From Microcoleus vaginatus WJT46-NPBG5 (GTDB taxonomy: Bacteria; Cyanobacteriota; Cyanobacteriia; Cyanobacteriales; Oscillatoriaceae), in the NCBI GenBank assembly GCA_019359355.1, contig JAHHHM010000009.1:1-64000 (forward strand): a DNA stretch of 64,000 nucleotides, in the 5' to 3' direction. The notes under the pieces were generated by a model that ran no database searches, was not told where the DNA came from, and saw only the letters and a list, made by a program, of their open reading frames with translations. The position numbers were made by a program, and so were the translations under genes. Below, in pieces: positions 1 to 7,835 of this stretch (its first letter is position 1; every line of letters starts with the position of its first letter).

Positions 1-298
1 CTGCTTCCCAAATCGGGTAGAAGTGCAGACCGATGGCGTTAGAGGAGGGCACGACTGCGCCGGAGATGATGTTGTTGCCGTACAGTAAGGAGCCGGCAAC
101 TGGTTCGCGGATGCCATCGATGTCCACGGGAGGGGCAGCGATGAAGGCGATGATGAAGCAGGTGGTGGCGGTTAAGAGGGTGGGGATCATCAGGACGCCG
201 AACCAGCCGACATAAAGCCGGTTTTCGGTTGATGTGACCCACTGGCAGAACCGTTCCCAAACGTTGGCGCTTTCGCGGCGTTGAAGGGTTGTGGTCAT
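1..298 (-). CDS. psbA: Photosystem II D1 protein, N-terminal part (cut by window edge)
   Basis: The reverse strand encodes about 99 residues of the D1 reaction-centre protein, starting ATG at 298 and running off the left edge. Visible D1 landmarks are the stromal N-terminus ([20 protein letters not shown]), the start of the first membrane helix ([20 protein letters not shown]) and the lumenal stretch [21 protein letters not shown]1 binds the P680 chlorophylls, pheophytin, QB and part of the Mn cluster in the thylakoid membrane. Residue 130, which separates low-light from high-light isoforms, lies outside the window. A good promoter lies upstream (361-389). There is no strong Shine-Dalgarno before the ATG. 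The identification is secure; which psbA copy it is cannot be decided. Confidence 0.97.
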   Translation of the reverse strand, partial: MTTTLQRRESANVWERFCQWVTSTENRLYVGWFGVLMIPTLLTATTCFIIAFIAAPPVDIDGIREPVAGSLLYGNNIISGAVVPSSNAIGLHFYPIWEA

Positions 299-360
299 CG
301 ATTTATGATTGCTATTGATTTTTCGAGGTGCGCGGTAGCGTTTTCTCTACCTTAATATAT

Positions 361-389
361 AGATTACCGTCTATATTGAGTTTTGTAAA
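361..389 (-). promoter_or_regulatory. psbA promoter, sigma-70 type
   Basis: On the minus strand a -35 box TTTACA (384-389) is followed, after exactly 17 bases, by a -10-like box TAATCT (361-366). This matches the usual layout of cyanobacterial psbA promoters. It would give a 5' UTR of about 55 nt before the ATG at 298. The assignment rests on sequence match and spacing only. Confidence 0.7.
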
Positions 390-508
390 GCCCTTTCATA
401 AAAATATTTTTACCATTTTAGGTATCAGGCTTAGCCTAAAAAGGCTACGAGGCTACGGTAGACCGGAATAAGGATGCCTGAGCCAAGGTAAAGTAATGAC
501 TTTAAACT

Positions 509-1480
509 ATGTCGCGAATTGTTACATATAGCCCTGCTTACACGGTCGTGCCGACTTATGAGTGCTTTAACCGCTGCACCTACTGCAACTTTCGGGTTGA
601 TCCGCAGCAAAGTCCTTGGCTGGAATTAAGCGACGCCCAAAGGTTGCTGAAGTCGCTTCAGGACACCGGCATGATTGAAATTCTCATCCTCAGCGGTGAG
701 GTGCATCCGCAAAGTTCTCGCCGGCAAGCCTGGTTTGAGCGCATTTACGATTTGTGTGAACTCGCCCTCTTGCTGGGTTTTCTGCCCCACACAAATGCCG
801 GCCCTCTCAGTTTGGAAGAGATGGCGAAGTTAAAGACTGTCAATGTATCGATGGGGCTAATGTTAGAGCAGCTGACGCCTAAACTGATGCTAACGGTTCA
901 CCGGCACGCACCCAGCAAAATTCCAGAGTGCCGGCTGCAACAGTTGGAATGGGCGGGAGAACTGCAAATTCCTTTCACCACTGGCCTTTTATTAGGAATT
1001 GGGGAAACTCTAGACGACTGCGAGGAAACGTTACAAGCGATCACAGACATTCACCGGCAATGGGGGCATATTCAAGAAGTGATCCTGCAACCCCACAGTC
1101 CAGGGACTCAGCAGACGTGGGAGGGTTCAGCGTTTAGTGTTCACCGGCTTACAGAGGTGGTGAAAATCGCCCGTCAGATATTGCCGACAGAGATCGCTTT
1201 GCAAATTCCTCCGAATTTAGTCCAAGAACCGGCAGCATTACTCGCTTGCTTAGAAGCCGGTGCGCGAGATTTAGGGGGAATTGGGCCGCGTGATGAGGTT
1301 AACCCCGACTACCCCCATCCCCACTATCAAAAACTTTCAGAAATCTTAAAACCGGCAGGATGGCAGTTGGTGCCACGCTTGCCGGTTTATCCTCAATATG
1401 ATGCTTGGCTGCAAGGGCGCTTACACGACGCTGTCAAACAGTGGCGTAGTGCAATTAATAACCCGTTGACGCAAAATTAG
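509..1480 (+). CDS. cofG: FO synthase subunit 1, CofG (radical SAM)
   Basis: A 323-residue radical SAM enzyme. The [4Fe-4S] motif CxxxCxxC is at Cys19, Cys23 and Cys26 (CFNRCTYCNF). With CofH it makes 7,8-didemethyl-8-hydroxy-5-deazariboflavin (FO) from tyrosine and the flavin precursor 5-amino-6-ribitylamino-uracil. In cyanobacteria FO serves as antenna of class I photolyase rather than for full F420-dependent metabolism (family knowledge). Length fits the single-domain cyanobacterial CofG. No cofH is seen in the window. The last 26 bases overlap the 3' end of the convergent phosphodiesterase gene. A CofE-like protein is encoded at 14914-16098. Confidence 0.93.
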   Translation: MSRIVTYSPAYTVVPTYECFNRCTYCNFRVDPQQSPWLELSDAQRLLKSLQDTGMIEILILSGEVHPQSSRRQAWFERIYDLCELALLLGFLPHTNAGPLSLEEMAKLKTVNVSMGLMLEQLTPKLMLTVHRHAPSKIPECRLQQLEWAGELQIPFTTGLLLGIGETLDDCEETLQAITDIHRQWGHIQEVILQPHSPGTQQTWEGSAFSVHRLTEVVKIARQILPTEIALQIPPNLVQEPAALLACLEAGARDLGGIGPRDEVNPDYPHPHYQKLSEILKPAGWQLVPRLPVYPQYDAWLQGRLHDAVKQWRSAINNPLTQN

Positions 1481-2252
1481 GCTGAAACGCATAATCAACG
1501 CGCTCAACCTTGGTTTCACATCTGCCATCGGGATAGAGTTTCAACAGCCGGAATCCTGGTTCCACCTCATCAAGAGAAAACTTGTTGCTTTGAGGCTTGA
1601 ACTGAATACAAGTTGACGGGGTGGTTAAGTAGCGAACTCCCCGGCGTTCGCGTTCAAAGTCTTGATGGATATGACCGCATAAGACTAGTTTAACTTGGGG
1701 GTGCCGGTCAAGAACGGCAAACAATTCTTCTGGATTTTGCAGGGTGCTGCCATCTAGCCAGTGTGAATTCACGATGAAGGGTGGGTGGTGGAGTGCAACA
1801 AGGGTAGGCCGGTTGCCGACAAGGTTAAGCTGCCAGTCTAACCAATCTAAGCTTGCCGGTGACACGAAACCGTGAACGTATCCAGGCACACCTGAGTTGA
1901 GCAGTAAAAAGCTCCAGTTGCCCACGCCAAAAGCTTTGTGGGGAAAGATGGGAGGCTCAGTTAACACTTGCTGCATCACCGGCAGGCAGTCATGGTTGCC
2001 TGGTAGCCAGTAAGTGGGAATTCCTAAAGGACTGACTAAACTTTGCAGGAGTTTGTAAGATTCTGGTGTCTCATCTTGGGACAGATCGCCGGTAAGCAGC
2101 AGCAAGTCTGGTTGTGGCTGCAACGCTTGCAAGTGTGCCAAAACAGCTTGAAATGACGATAAGGTTGCCAGACCGAGCAATTCCTGCTTAGCATCGGCAA
2201 ACAAGTGGATATCAGTGACTTGAGCAACGAGGAGAGGGGTCACTTGGCTCAT
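1455..2252 (-). CDS. Calcineurin-like phosphoesterase, CpdA type
   Basis: A 265-residue metallophosphoesterase of the 3',5'-cyclic-AMP phosphodiesterase (CpdA) group. Metal-ligand motifs are in the expected order: D-x-H in TDIHL (about residue 14), GD in LLTGDLS (about 55), GNHD in LPGNHDC (about 85), HH in LHHPPF (about 155) and GHxH in CGHIHQ (about 192). It is probably cytosolic, since no signal peptide or membrane segment is seen. The family hydrolyses cyclic nucleotides or other phosphodiesters, and the natural substrate here is inferred. The gene is convergent with cofG and overlaps it by 26 bases. The start ATG at 2252 gives the full first metal motif. Confidence 0.85.
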   Translation of the reverse strand: MSQVTPLLVAQVTDIHLFADAKQELLGLATLSSFQAVLAHLQALQPQPDLLLLTGDLSQDETPESYKLLQSLVSPLGIPTYWLPGNHDCLPVMQQVLTEPPIFPHKAFGVGNWSFLLLNSGVPGYVHGFVSPASLDWLDWQLNLVGNRPTLVALHHPPFIVNSHWLDGSTLQNPEELFAVLDRHPQVKLVLCGHIHQDFERERRGVRYLTTPSTCIQFKPQSNKFSLDEVEPGFRLLKLYPDGRCETKVERVDYAFQPNFASTGY

Positions 2253-2548
2253 GGCTATTCAACTGGAGTGCGGAATTTATGGTTTCTAGACTAAAAATTT
2301 TGGGCTGTGAATAAGCTTTTTTTTTAATGCCCGCGATTTCATATCTCTTTACAATAGCTTTAGCGAAGTTTGGAATTAGCGATCTGGGAGGGTCTTCTGT
2401 GTGATTTCGATCACAGATTCTCTGAATTTTGCCTTGGTTGAGACTGAGGCAGCCGGCAGCACAGTTTTTTTTCAGGTAAATCAAGCCGGCAGGATTGAGT
2501 AAAGCGAAAAATCTGTTATGATGATAAACGCTGCGATAATTCCAGTGC

Positions 2549-2619
<71 letters not shown>

Positions 2620-2631
2620 TTTAAAAAAAGT

Positions 2632-2680
2632 TAGAACTACAGAGGGTTTCAAGAAATTACCGAAACCCTCTGTAGTTCTA
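2632..2680. terminator. Perfect 19-bp inverted repeat after tRNA-Cys
   Basis: The arms at 2632-2650 and 2662-2680 are exact reverse complements of 19 bases, separated by an 11-base loop. The stem could end tRNA-Cys transcription. It is not followed by a U-run, although A/T-rich sequence precedes it, so it could equally be a small mobile-repeat relic. Confidence 0.6.
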
Positions 2681-2691
2681 TGACAACCCAC

Positions 2692-2794
2692 GGTGATGTA
2701 AATTTTTCCCTGCCGGCTCTCATCGCCTAATGCCGGCATCCCCGAAAAATTTAACGGTGATGGCTTGTAAAGTAGAGGTGGTGGCAATGGTGCG
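2692..2794 (+). repeat. Dispersed repeat, copy 1 of 2
   Basis: About 105 bases that recur at 4557-4666 in the same orientation. Shared blocks include GTGATGTAAATTTT, CTCATCGCCTAATGCCGGC, AAAAATTTAAC and GTGCG, for roughly 80 percent identity by my hand alignment. The two copies bracket the PIN/partner gene pair on the opposite strand. Minus-strand translation of the block gives a short peptide, but no start or ribosome-binding site makes it a gene. Confidence 0.75.
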
Positions 2795-2867
2795 TTTTTC
2801 TAACTGCTACCTTCCATCCTTGACAAAGCCGTCAAGGTAGAACTGTGAGGTAGAGAATTAAGTGTGA

Positions 2868-3347
2868 TCACATTGAATCAAAAAGGTCTAGTTGGGTTTG
2901 CAGAAATGGCCTTTGTATGATTAACGGAGGATCGCCTATTTTACTAGAAAGTTTTATCAACCCATCATCAAAGGTATCTAAAACATTAACCTTAGCGCGT
3001 ACTGCTGTGGCTACATGGGTAGAGTCTTTTGGTTTCAGACCTTCATATTGCCACATTAACTCCCTAGCTAGTTCTGCAATTTTCCGGTCAACATCATATA
3101 TAGAAATCCATTCATGCTTGAAAAAAGCTCTAATTTTTTCCTCATCTTCCTTTGGAAGTTTGGGTTTTCCCTTCTCCAGCTTAACTACTTCTATAAAAGT
3201 CAAAGTAGAAGTAACTATTCTGACTTGGCCAGATTGAGCAGCTTTTATAACCGAAATACATTCATTTATTTTATCAGTTTCATTCTTAAGTAAAGCCAAG
3301 AAAGTACATGAATCCCAGTAATGAAGAAGCTTAGATGACTTGCTCAT
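2868..3347 (-). CDS. PIN-domain ribonuclease-like protein
   Basis: A 159-residue protein with the PIN-fold acidic tetrad in order: Asp12 (YWDSC), Glu53 (TFIEVVK), Asp108 (PKDSTHVATA) and Asp124/127/128 (LDTFDDGL). PIN proteins are Mg-dependent RNases, usually toxins of VapBC-type modules. The start ATG overlaps the stop of the upstream gene by four bases (ATGA), which indicates translational coupling. The partner is a 254-residue protein, much larger than a normal VapB/Phd antitoxin. The C-terminal IQRPFLQTQLDLFDSM extension is outside the core fold. The locus sits in a gene-poor stretch and is flanked by direct repeats. The PIN assignment is firm; toxicity and target are inference. Confidence 0.85.
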   Translation of the reverse strand: MSKSSKLLHYWDSCTFLALLKNETDKINECISVIKAAQSGQVRIVTSTLTFIEVVKLEKGKPKLPKEDEEKIRAFFKHEWISIYDVDRKIAELARELMWQYEGLKPKDSTHVATAVRAKVNVLDTFDDGLIKLSSKIGDPPLIIQRPFLQTQLDLFDSM

Positions 3348-4108
3348 TCTTCGCCTCCTAAAATGCCAAGAATATCTTCTATACTGGGAAGTTCTTGCTC
3401 ACTTGGAAAAACTTCCATTTCCTCAACTTCTATACTAACTTTTTGCCCATCTTCCCTTGAACAAATTAAACCATATACTGCAACTCTTTTACCAAGAGCA
3501 TCTTTGATTTGGTCAATAAAATTAGACGGAAAGTAACATTTGATGCTTTTATTGGTGATTAAATCGTAAATTCTGAATAGAGGCTTGCGGCTTAAGTCTA
3601 TTGCCTTAAGAAGACCTTCTATAGAACCAAAACTTTTATACTTAGCACCTATTAGTTCATCTACATTTGCAACTAAATGTTTAGTTAAATTAACTTTATG
3701 AGAATTAACGCTCACCTGAATCATTAAAATATCTTTGTCAACCAAGCTGGCTAAAGCCTTAGCGCTTTCTAACGCTCGGTCTGAAAAAAAAGGTGGCCGT
3801 TCAGGACGTTCTTCTAAAGTTGCTATCCCAGATTCAACTGCTCTAACAACTTCAGCTACTTGGACAACTGCTGTCTCATCTTTAGGTATTCCCTTAACTG
3901 TTAAGTGAACGCTACCACTGCTTACAGAAGACACAACCCAGCTTACCGATGGACGTTGACTTTCTGCAAGATTTTGCTCCACTTCACACAGTATAGTCGC
4001 CAGTTCCTCTTGGGCCTTGCGAAATTTGTCAAATGACAGCAACGGGCCATCAATGTCTACTGTTAGACTTGTATGTTCTCCTGGCTGAACTAGCTCCCGT
4101 GTTTCCAT
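3344..4108 (-). CDS. Unknown partner of PIN protein; possible C-terminal OB-like domain
   Basis: A 254-residue protein that I do not recognise. It has no signal peptide or membrane segment. The N-terminal 150 residues are mixed alpha/beta (LTVDIDGPLLSFDKFRKAQE; SVHLTVKGIPKDE). Residues about 165-240 read as an OB-like beta barrel: FRIYDLITNKSIKCYF, then GKRVAVYGLICSREDG, then KVSIEVEEMEVFP. The acidic tail is IEDILGILGGEE. It is the first gene of a two-gene operon and overlaps the PIN gene by four bases, the place normally held by an antitoxin. At about 28 kDa it is oversized for that role. It may be an antitoxin, a nucleic-acid-binding specificity subunit, or a sensor. Confidence 0.6.
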   Translation of the reverse strand: METRELVQPGEHTSLTVDIDGPLLSFDKFRKAQEELATILCEVEQNLAESQRPSVSWVVSSVSSGSVHLTVKGIPKDETAVVQVAEVVRAVESGIATLEERPERPPFFSDRALESAKALASLVDKDILMIQVSVNSHKVNLTKHLVANVDELIGAKYKSFGSIEGLLKAIDLSRKPLFRIYDLITNKSIKCYFPSNFIDQIKDALGKRVAVYGLICSREDGQKVSIEVEEMEVFPSEQELPSIEDILGILGGEE

Positions 4109-4725
4109 CTTTGAGACAAAGTGACTCAGCTTCTAATCTAAGCTCAAGTTGTACCTTTTGATGTGAATTAATTTACATTCCGCAACAATTACTAACAAGC
4201 AAGATAATCTTGCACCTTGACTTCTACAGGCTTCTGATAGTTAACCTTTTTCAAGAAAGTCATAAACTACGCTGGAGAAAAGACAGTATCGTCAGAAAAC
4301 TCAATATAGGAGCGACGCGCTCAGTAACTGCTATTGAAGCCGCTGGACAATTGCAAACGATAGGTTGAATTCTCCCCTGACGAGGGCGGATATAAAAAAG
4401 CCTGCTTTGCCGCCGATCTAGGAGAAGGAACCAGGCTGCGTGAAAGAACGAGCGGCAATTGGGGAGAGGAGTTCCAAGGATGACCGCATTACATCTTAAA
4501 GTAGCGAACGGCTACCTGAAATTATGGAAAAACTTAGAAACCAGACGATAGGGCATCGTGATGTAAATTTTGCACTGCCGGCCCTCATCGCCTAATGCCG
4601 GCTACTCCAAAAAATTTAACTGTGATCCCCTATAAAACAGAAGCGGCGGCAATTATCCTCGTGCGGTTACTAGGATATTGCCACCGGCTCTAATTTCCCA
4701 TGAACTAGATCACTCAAACTGGTTA
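4109..4725. other. 617-base stretch without a recognised gene
   Basis: No open frame with credible coding character was found. It contains repeat copy 2 (4557-4666) and a GC-richer patch around 4370-4480. That patch has a possible short stem AGCCTG/CAGGCT (about 4400-4435) and GGGGAG/CTCCCC complementarity (about 4373-4378 with 4459-4464). A structured RNA is possible but I could not assign a family. Confidence 0.4.
4557..4666 (+). repeat. Dispersed repeat, copy 2 of 2
   Basis: Direct copy of 2692-2794 with about 80 percent identity and small indels. It lies 450 bases upstream of the start of the PIN operon, so the two copies enclose that operon in direct orientation. Confidence 0.75.
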
Positions 4726-5055
4726 TTAAGAAGCAAAGACCAGTTGAGGAATCAGCAAAGGTTTATGTACTGGCGATTGAGCTGAAGAGTCTGTTGTCTC
4801 TTCTTTGTGATTAACCGGCACAAGCATTGAATCTGTAGAACGCACCACCATTTCACCGCAAGCAACTGCTTGCCGCAACTGCCGACCTGTTTTCCATGCA
4901 TGAAACTTAACCGCGTTCCACCGGGGGTTAGCTGGGTAGCCGGCGAATCCTGATCGCAGGGCCGGCAAATTAGCATCTGAGATGCCGGTGTGAACGAAGA
5001 CTCCCTCTGCCAACTCAACCACTGGATAATTGCAAGGCTTCATTGTTTTGGTCAC
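4726..5055 (-). CDS. Small hypothetical cyanobacterial protein
   Basis: A soluble protein of about 109 residues with a compact conserved-looking core (YPVVELAEGVFVHTGISD, then PRWNAVKFHAWKTGRQL and GEMVVRSTDSMLVP) and a variable tail. In-frame starts are GTG 5064, GTG 5055 and ATG 5043. GTG 5055 has the purine run AAAGGGGGG at suitable spacing and is my choice; GTG 5064 lies too close to it. The core resembles a small protein I have seen only as hypothetical in cyanobacteria. No function is assigned. It is monocistronic in a gene-poor stretch. Confidence 0.6.
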   Translation of the reverse strand: MTKTMKPCNYPVVELAEGVFVHTGISDANLPALRSGFAGYPANPRWNAVKFHAWKTGRQLRQAVACGEMVVRSTDSMLVPVNHKEETTDSSAQSPVHKPLLIPQLVFAS

Positions 5056-5064
5056 TGGCTTCAC

Positions 5065-5510
5065 CCCCCTTTGTGTTTAAGACAAAAAGATTTAATTGCG
5101 TTATTTGTAGTATAAATACTACTCTTTGGATGAAATTGCTTACCTGTCCTTTAGTTGCAGTCTCCGAGAGAGGCTGAATTAGCTAGCACGACAGGATATT
5201 TTTAGCTGTGCCGATTGATCATACTACAGCAAAAGCAAGTCAATCACACTTTGCTGATCGTCTTTAGCTGGAAAGTAAAATCGCTTACGTGTCTCTCTCG
5301 TTTAGAGCCGACTCAGACACTTTGTGGTGATTTATTAAAATTATAAACACTGGCTGTAACTTTTTGCAACATAAATGTGTCAATTGGTTGATTTTCTTCA
5401 AACGAACCGACACATTTCTTAAAGATGTCGGCAAAACAACCACCCAACTCAAGATTTGGGTCATATTTTAAAAAAATTAAGTCTTTTGGCCTAATCTAAT
5501 AAGAACAGAT
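5065..5510. other. Gene-free stretch with hairpin and tRNA-Cys-like relic
   Basis: There is no gene. Two features stand out. An inverted repeat AAATGTGTC/GACACATTT lies at 5373-5381 and 5409-5417. Right after it, 5431-5477 resembles the 3' half of tRNA-Cys and its flank (GCAAAAC, CCACCC, a T-arm-like CCCAA..TTGGG, then TTTTAAAAAAA), matching the gene at 2581-2627 imperfectly. Confidence 0.4.
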
Positions 5511-5708
5511 TCATCGCCGGCCCTTCTTCACCTGCTCGTAAGGATAGCCGTCAATCACGGCTTAGCACATATAGCTACCTTTAGAGTCAGCTTCCAGCAG
5601 GCTTTCCCACACATCCTTGAGGACTTAAAAGTAGCGGTAGGTTTTGCCACTATTAAAAACAACTTCCAACGTTTCGGTTGCTTCGTCATAGTCGGCAGCC
5701 TGAATCAT
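5511..5708 (-). pseudogene. KTSC-domain protein, broken by two stop codons
   Basis: The minus strand reads in one frame from ATG 5708 to TGA 5511 with two internal TAA codons, at 5625-5627 and 5562-5564. The translation reads MIQAADYDEATETLEVVF, NSGKTYRYF, stop, VLKDVWESLLEADSKGSYM, stop, AVIDGYPYEQVKKGRR. This is the whole length of a KTSC domain: a beta strand, Y-x-Y before a missing residue, the LL..KGSY helix, and a terminal YPYEQV. KTSC proteins are about 60-70 residues, often accessory or phage-linked, and of uncertain function. Intact codons between the stops suggest recent inactivation. An alternative, recoding of TAA, is unlikely. Confidence 0.8.
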
Positions 5709-6392
5709 GCTAGATTCTACCGGATGTAGTTGTATCGTCTTCTCTCCCCGTACATTTTAAGCAAGCGGAACTGACTATTTATATAAAACTCATGTTTTGT
5801 CTAATTACGCCTCTTCAAAAAATACAATAATTTAAGAATAACGGTTTTAATTGCGGAACTTAAACAAAAAAACATCTACTCAGTATTTCAATAGTAACTG
5901 CCAGCATGAATCTCACTAAAAACTTTATTTGCATCTAAACTTGCATGAGAGGAGGGTACAGTTAAGAAACACGAAAAAGTGTCGTCTAATTATATTAAAA
6001 TCTTTTTAATTGATTCTTCAGAAAAAAATATTCTAGATGTCGGTGGCGAAAAGTTAATCCCCATCCAGGTAAAATTTTCATAGAAGTCGATCACAAAGAT
6101 TGACAGCCGTTAAAAGTGCTTGAGTTGTTTTCATACCCCAGATAAATCAGGGCGGTTTTCAGCTTCCCACACTGTTTCTCTAAGGGGAAAGGTCGCAATT
6201 AGCGCAGTTTCCTGTAGCTAGTGCCGGCCTGAGGGGCTGACTCTGCACTGAATCACTTATCATACTTCACTGTCTAGCTCACAAGCGTTAGTCCAGGAAA
6301 TGAGAGGTTACCGGCTAAATTGCTGCGGGATGCCGGCATTTCGGAGTAAAAAAAATCGTAAGTCAGGGTAGCGGAAGTCAGCCAAGCTTTGC
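5709..6392. other. About 680 bases without a recognised gene
   Basis: The stretch is A/T-rich at 5760-6060 and more GC-rich near 6130-6360. A minus-strand run around 6120-6200 translates as LRETVWEAENRPDLSGV before a stop and could be a gene relic, but I cannot name a family. No start and ribosome-binding site combination is convincing. Confidence 0.35.
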
Positions 6393-6398
6393 TATAAT
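6393..6398 (+). promoter_or_regulatory. -10 box of tRNA-Thr
   Basis: A perfect TATAAT lies 11 bases before the first base of tRNA-Thr. No clear -35 box was found. Confidence 0.6.
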
Positions 6399-6408
6399 GC
6401 GTTTTGTT

Positions 6409-6480
6409 GCTGGTGTAGCTCAGTGGTAGAGCAGCTGATTTGTAATCAGCCGGTCGCAGGTTCAAATCCCGTCACCAGCT
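6409..6480 (+). tRNA. tRNA-Thr (TGT)
   Basis: A 72-base cloverleaf. The acceptor stem is GCTGGTG (6409-6415) with CACCAGC (6473-6479) and discriminator T. The D arm is GCTCAGTGGTAGAGC. The anticodon stem-loop GCTGA-TTTGTAA-TCAGC has anticodon TGT. The T arm ends GGTTCAAATCC. CCA is not encoded. Confidence 0.96.
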
Positions 6481-6747
6481 TTAAAATCTAGGAGAAACGA
6501 CAAGGCACAGAAGTGACTTCAGCCGAATAGGAACTAGCTTTTCAGACTGTAGATGTTTTAGCCCTACTGAGTCGATCCACAAGCGCAAGCAGATCAGCTC
6601 GATCAAGCAACTAGGACAGATGCAGCTTTAAAAGTCTAGCCTTAGGACGGATGGGTTTTCTCATGCAACATCCCTCTATGGGGTGGGGTAGTTCATCAAA
6701 ACAAGTATCGTAAGGATATATCCTAGCCACGCCCACTGGGAATCAGT

Positions 6748-7335
6748 ATGTCAAACAAATCAGATCGCCCTGCGCTTCCCCCATCTGTTCAGCGAGTTGT
6801 CCCTGTCTTTCGCTATGCCGGCTGGACTAGCTTCTGGGTGCAATTAGTTCTAGCTGTTGTTGCCGGCCTAATTTTCTTATTTTGTATCCCGCTGGCCATC
6901 CCGCGTGCCAACGCCGTCAACACAACCAACCCCGGTACTGGCCCAGGGACATTTTTTGCGATTAGCGGACTCGTCGCCCTTGGCATCAGTATCTATTGGT
7001 CTTGGCGATACACCCGCGTTGCCAACCAACTTCAATCTGCCAATCCCAACTTGCGCCCCAAAAAAGCAGACGCCATGAAACTTCTGCGGGGCGGATTGCT
7101 ACTAAATTTAGTGGGGATGCTCTTGACCCTGTTGGGGGCAGAAGCGATTAACGGCACTCTCTTGGCCAAGTCATTTAGTTCTCAAGGCGCTTTCTTCACC
7201 GATCCGGCAGCAGTGAGTCGATTGATTCAACCGCTGGATATCTTTCTGGTGCTGGGGAACACTCACACGATTGTGGCTCATTTTGTCGGCATTACTACAG
7301 TATTGTGGTTGATCGACTGGGTGAATAAAGATTAG
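6748..7335 (+). CDS. DUF3611 family membrane protein
   Basis: A 195-residue integral membrane protein with about four membrane segments (near residues 28-52, 67-86, 112-132 and 165-190). It matches the DUF3611 family of cyanobacteria, related to the chloroplast inner-envelope protein TIC21/PIC1, which is linked to protein import or iron transport (family knowledge; role in bacteria unproven). The N-terminal PALPPSVQRVVPVFRYAGW and C-terminal NTHTIVAHFVGITTVLWLIDWV are typical of the family. The gene stands alone on the plus strand after tRNA-Thr. It is full length. Confidence 0.85.
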   Translation: MSNKSDRPALPPSVQRVVPVFRYAGWTSFWVQLVLAVVAGLIFLFCIPLAIPRANAVNTTNPGTGPGTFFAISGLVALGISIYWSWRYTRVANQLQSANPNLRPKKADAMKLLRGGLLLNLVGMLLTLLGAEAINGTLLAKSFSSQGAFFTDPAAVSRLIQPLDIFLVLGNTHTIVAHFVGITTVLWLIDWVNKD

Positions 7336-7835
7336 CCGGCCCTCAGCCTTCCGGCATATTCAAAACTCGCGATCTTTGCCCAGATTAAAACCTCAGCGAT
7401 CCGGAATCACTGCCTATTTTGCGAAAGACGTACTTAGTACAATTCAAGCATCCTGTGAATTAACCACTAACAGCTAGTGAGCCGGCACAACAGAAAGGGA
7501 TGGTTACAGTTTTCCCCAATACTGTTACCAATTGCCCACACTCTATCAGCAGCTAAATTTGGAATTTTAGATATTGGATGTTGGTAAAAAAACACTCAAA
7601 AATCTAAGCTCTCTTTTAGAATTAGCTCAACTGAAAATATGATGTGTGCCTTCTTCTGTGTGGCTTCGTTAGTCATACCAGATCCGTATCCACAACCCCC
7701 TTTTTCTTGAGACTAAAGCCGCTTTCTTACCTATGTGTCCGACTGAAGACTCAAGGCTCAGAACTCAGGACTGGAAGCGGACTGCGGATTTGGTATGAGA
7801 TGCTGTTTCACTCAAGCACGGAGACAATAGCAATC
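7336..7835. other. 500 bases without a gene
   Basis: I see no gene. A small stem GGTTACAGT/ACTGTTACC (7502-7510 and 7521-7529, one mismatch) around a 10-base loop could be a terminator or an operator. Confidence 0.35.

Noticed and set aside
4370-4480. Match to 6S RNA, SRP RNA, tmRNA or RNase P RNA
   Set aside because: I compared signature segments from memory and none fits, so no RNA family is claimed.
5625-5627. Selenocysteine or pyrrolysine-like recoding at the KTSC stops
   Set aside because: Both stops are TAA, which is not used for either amino acid; simple pseudogenisation explains it.
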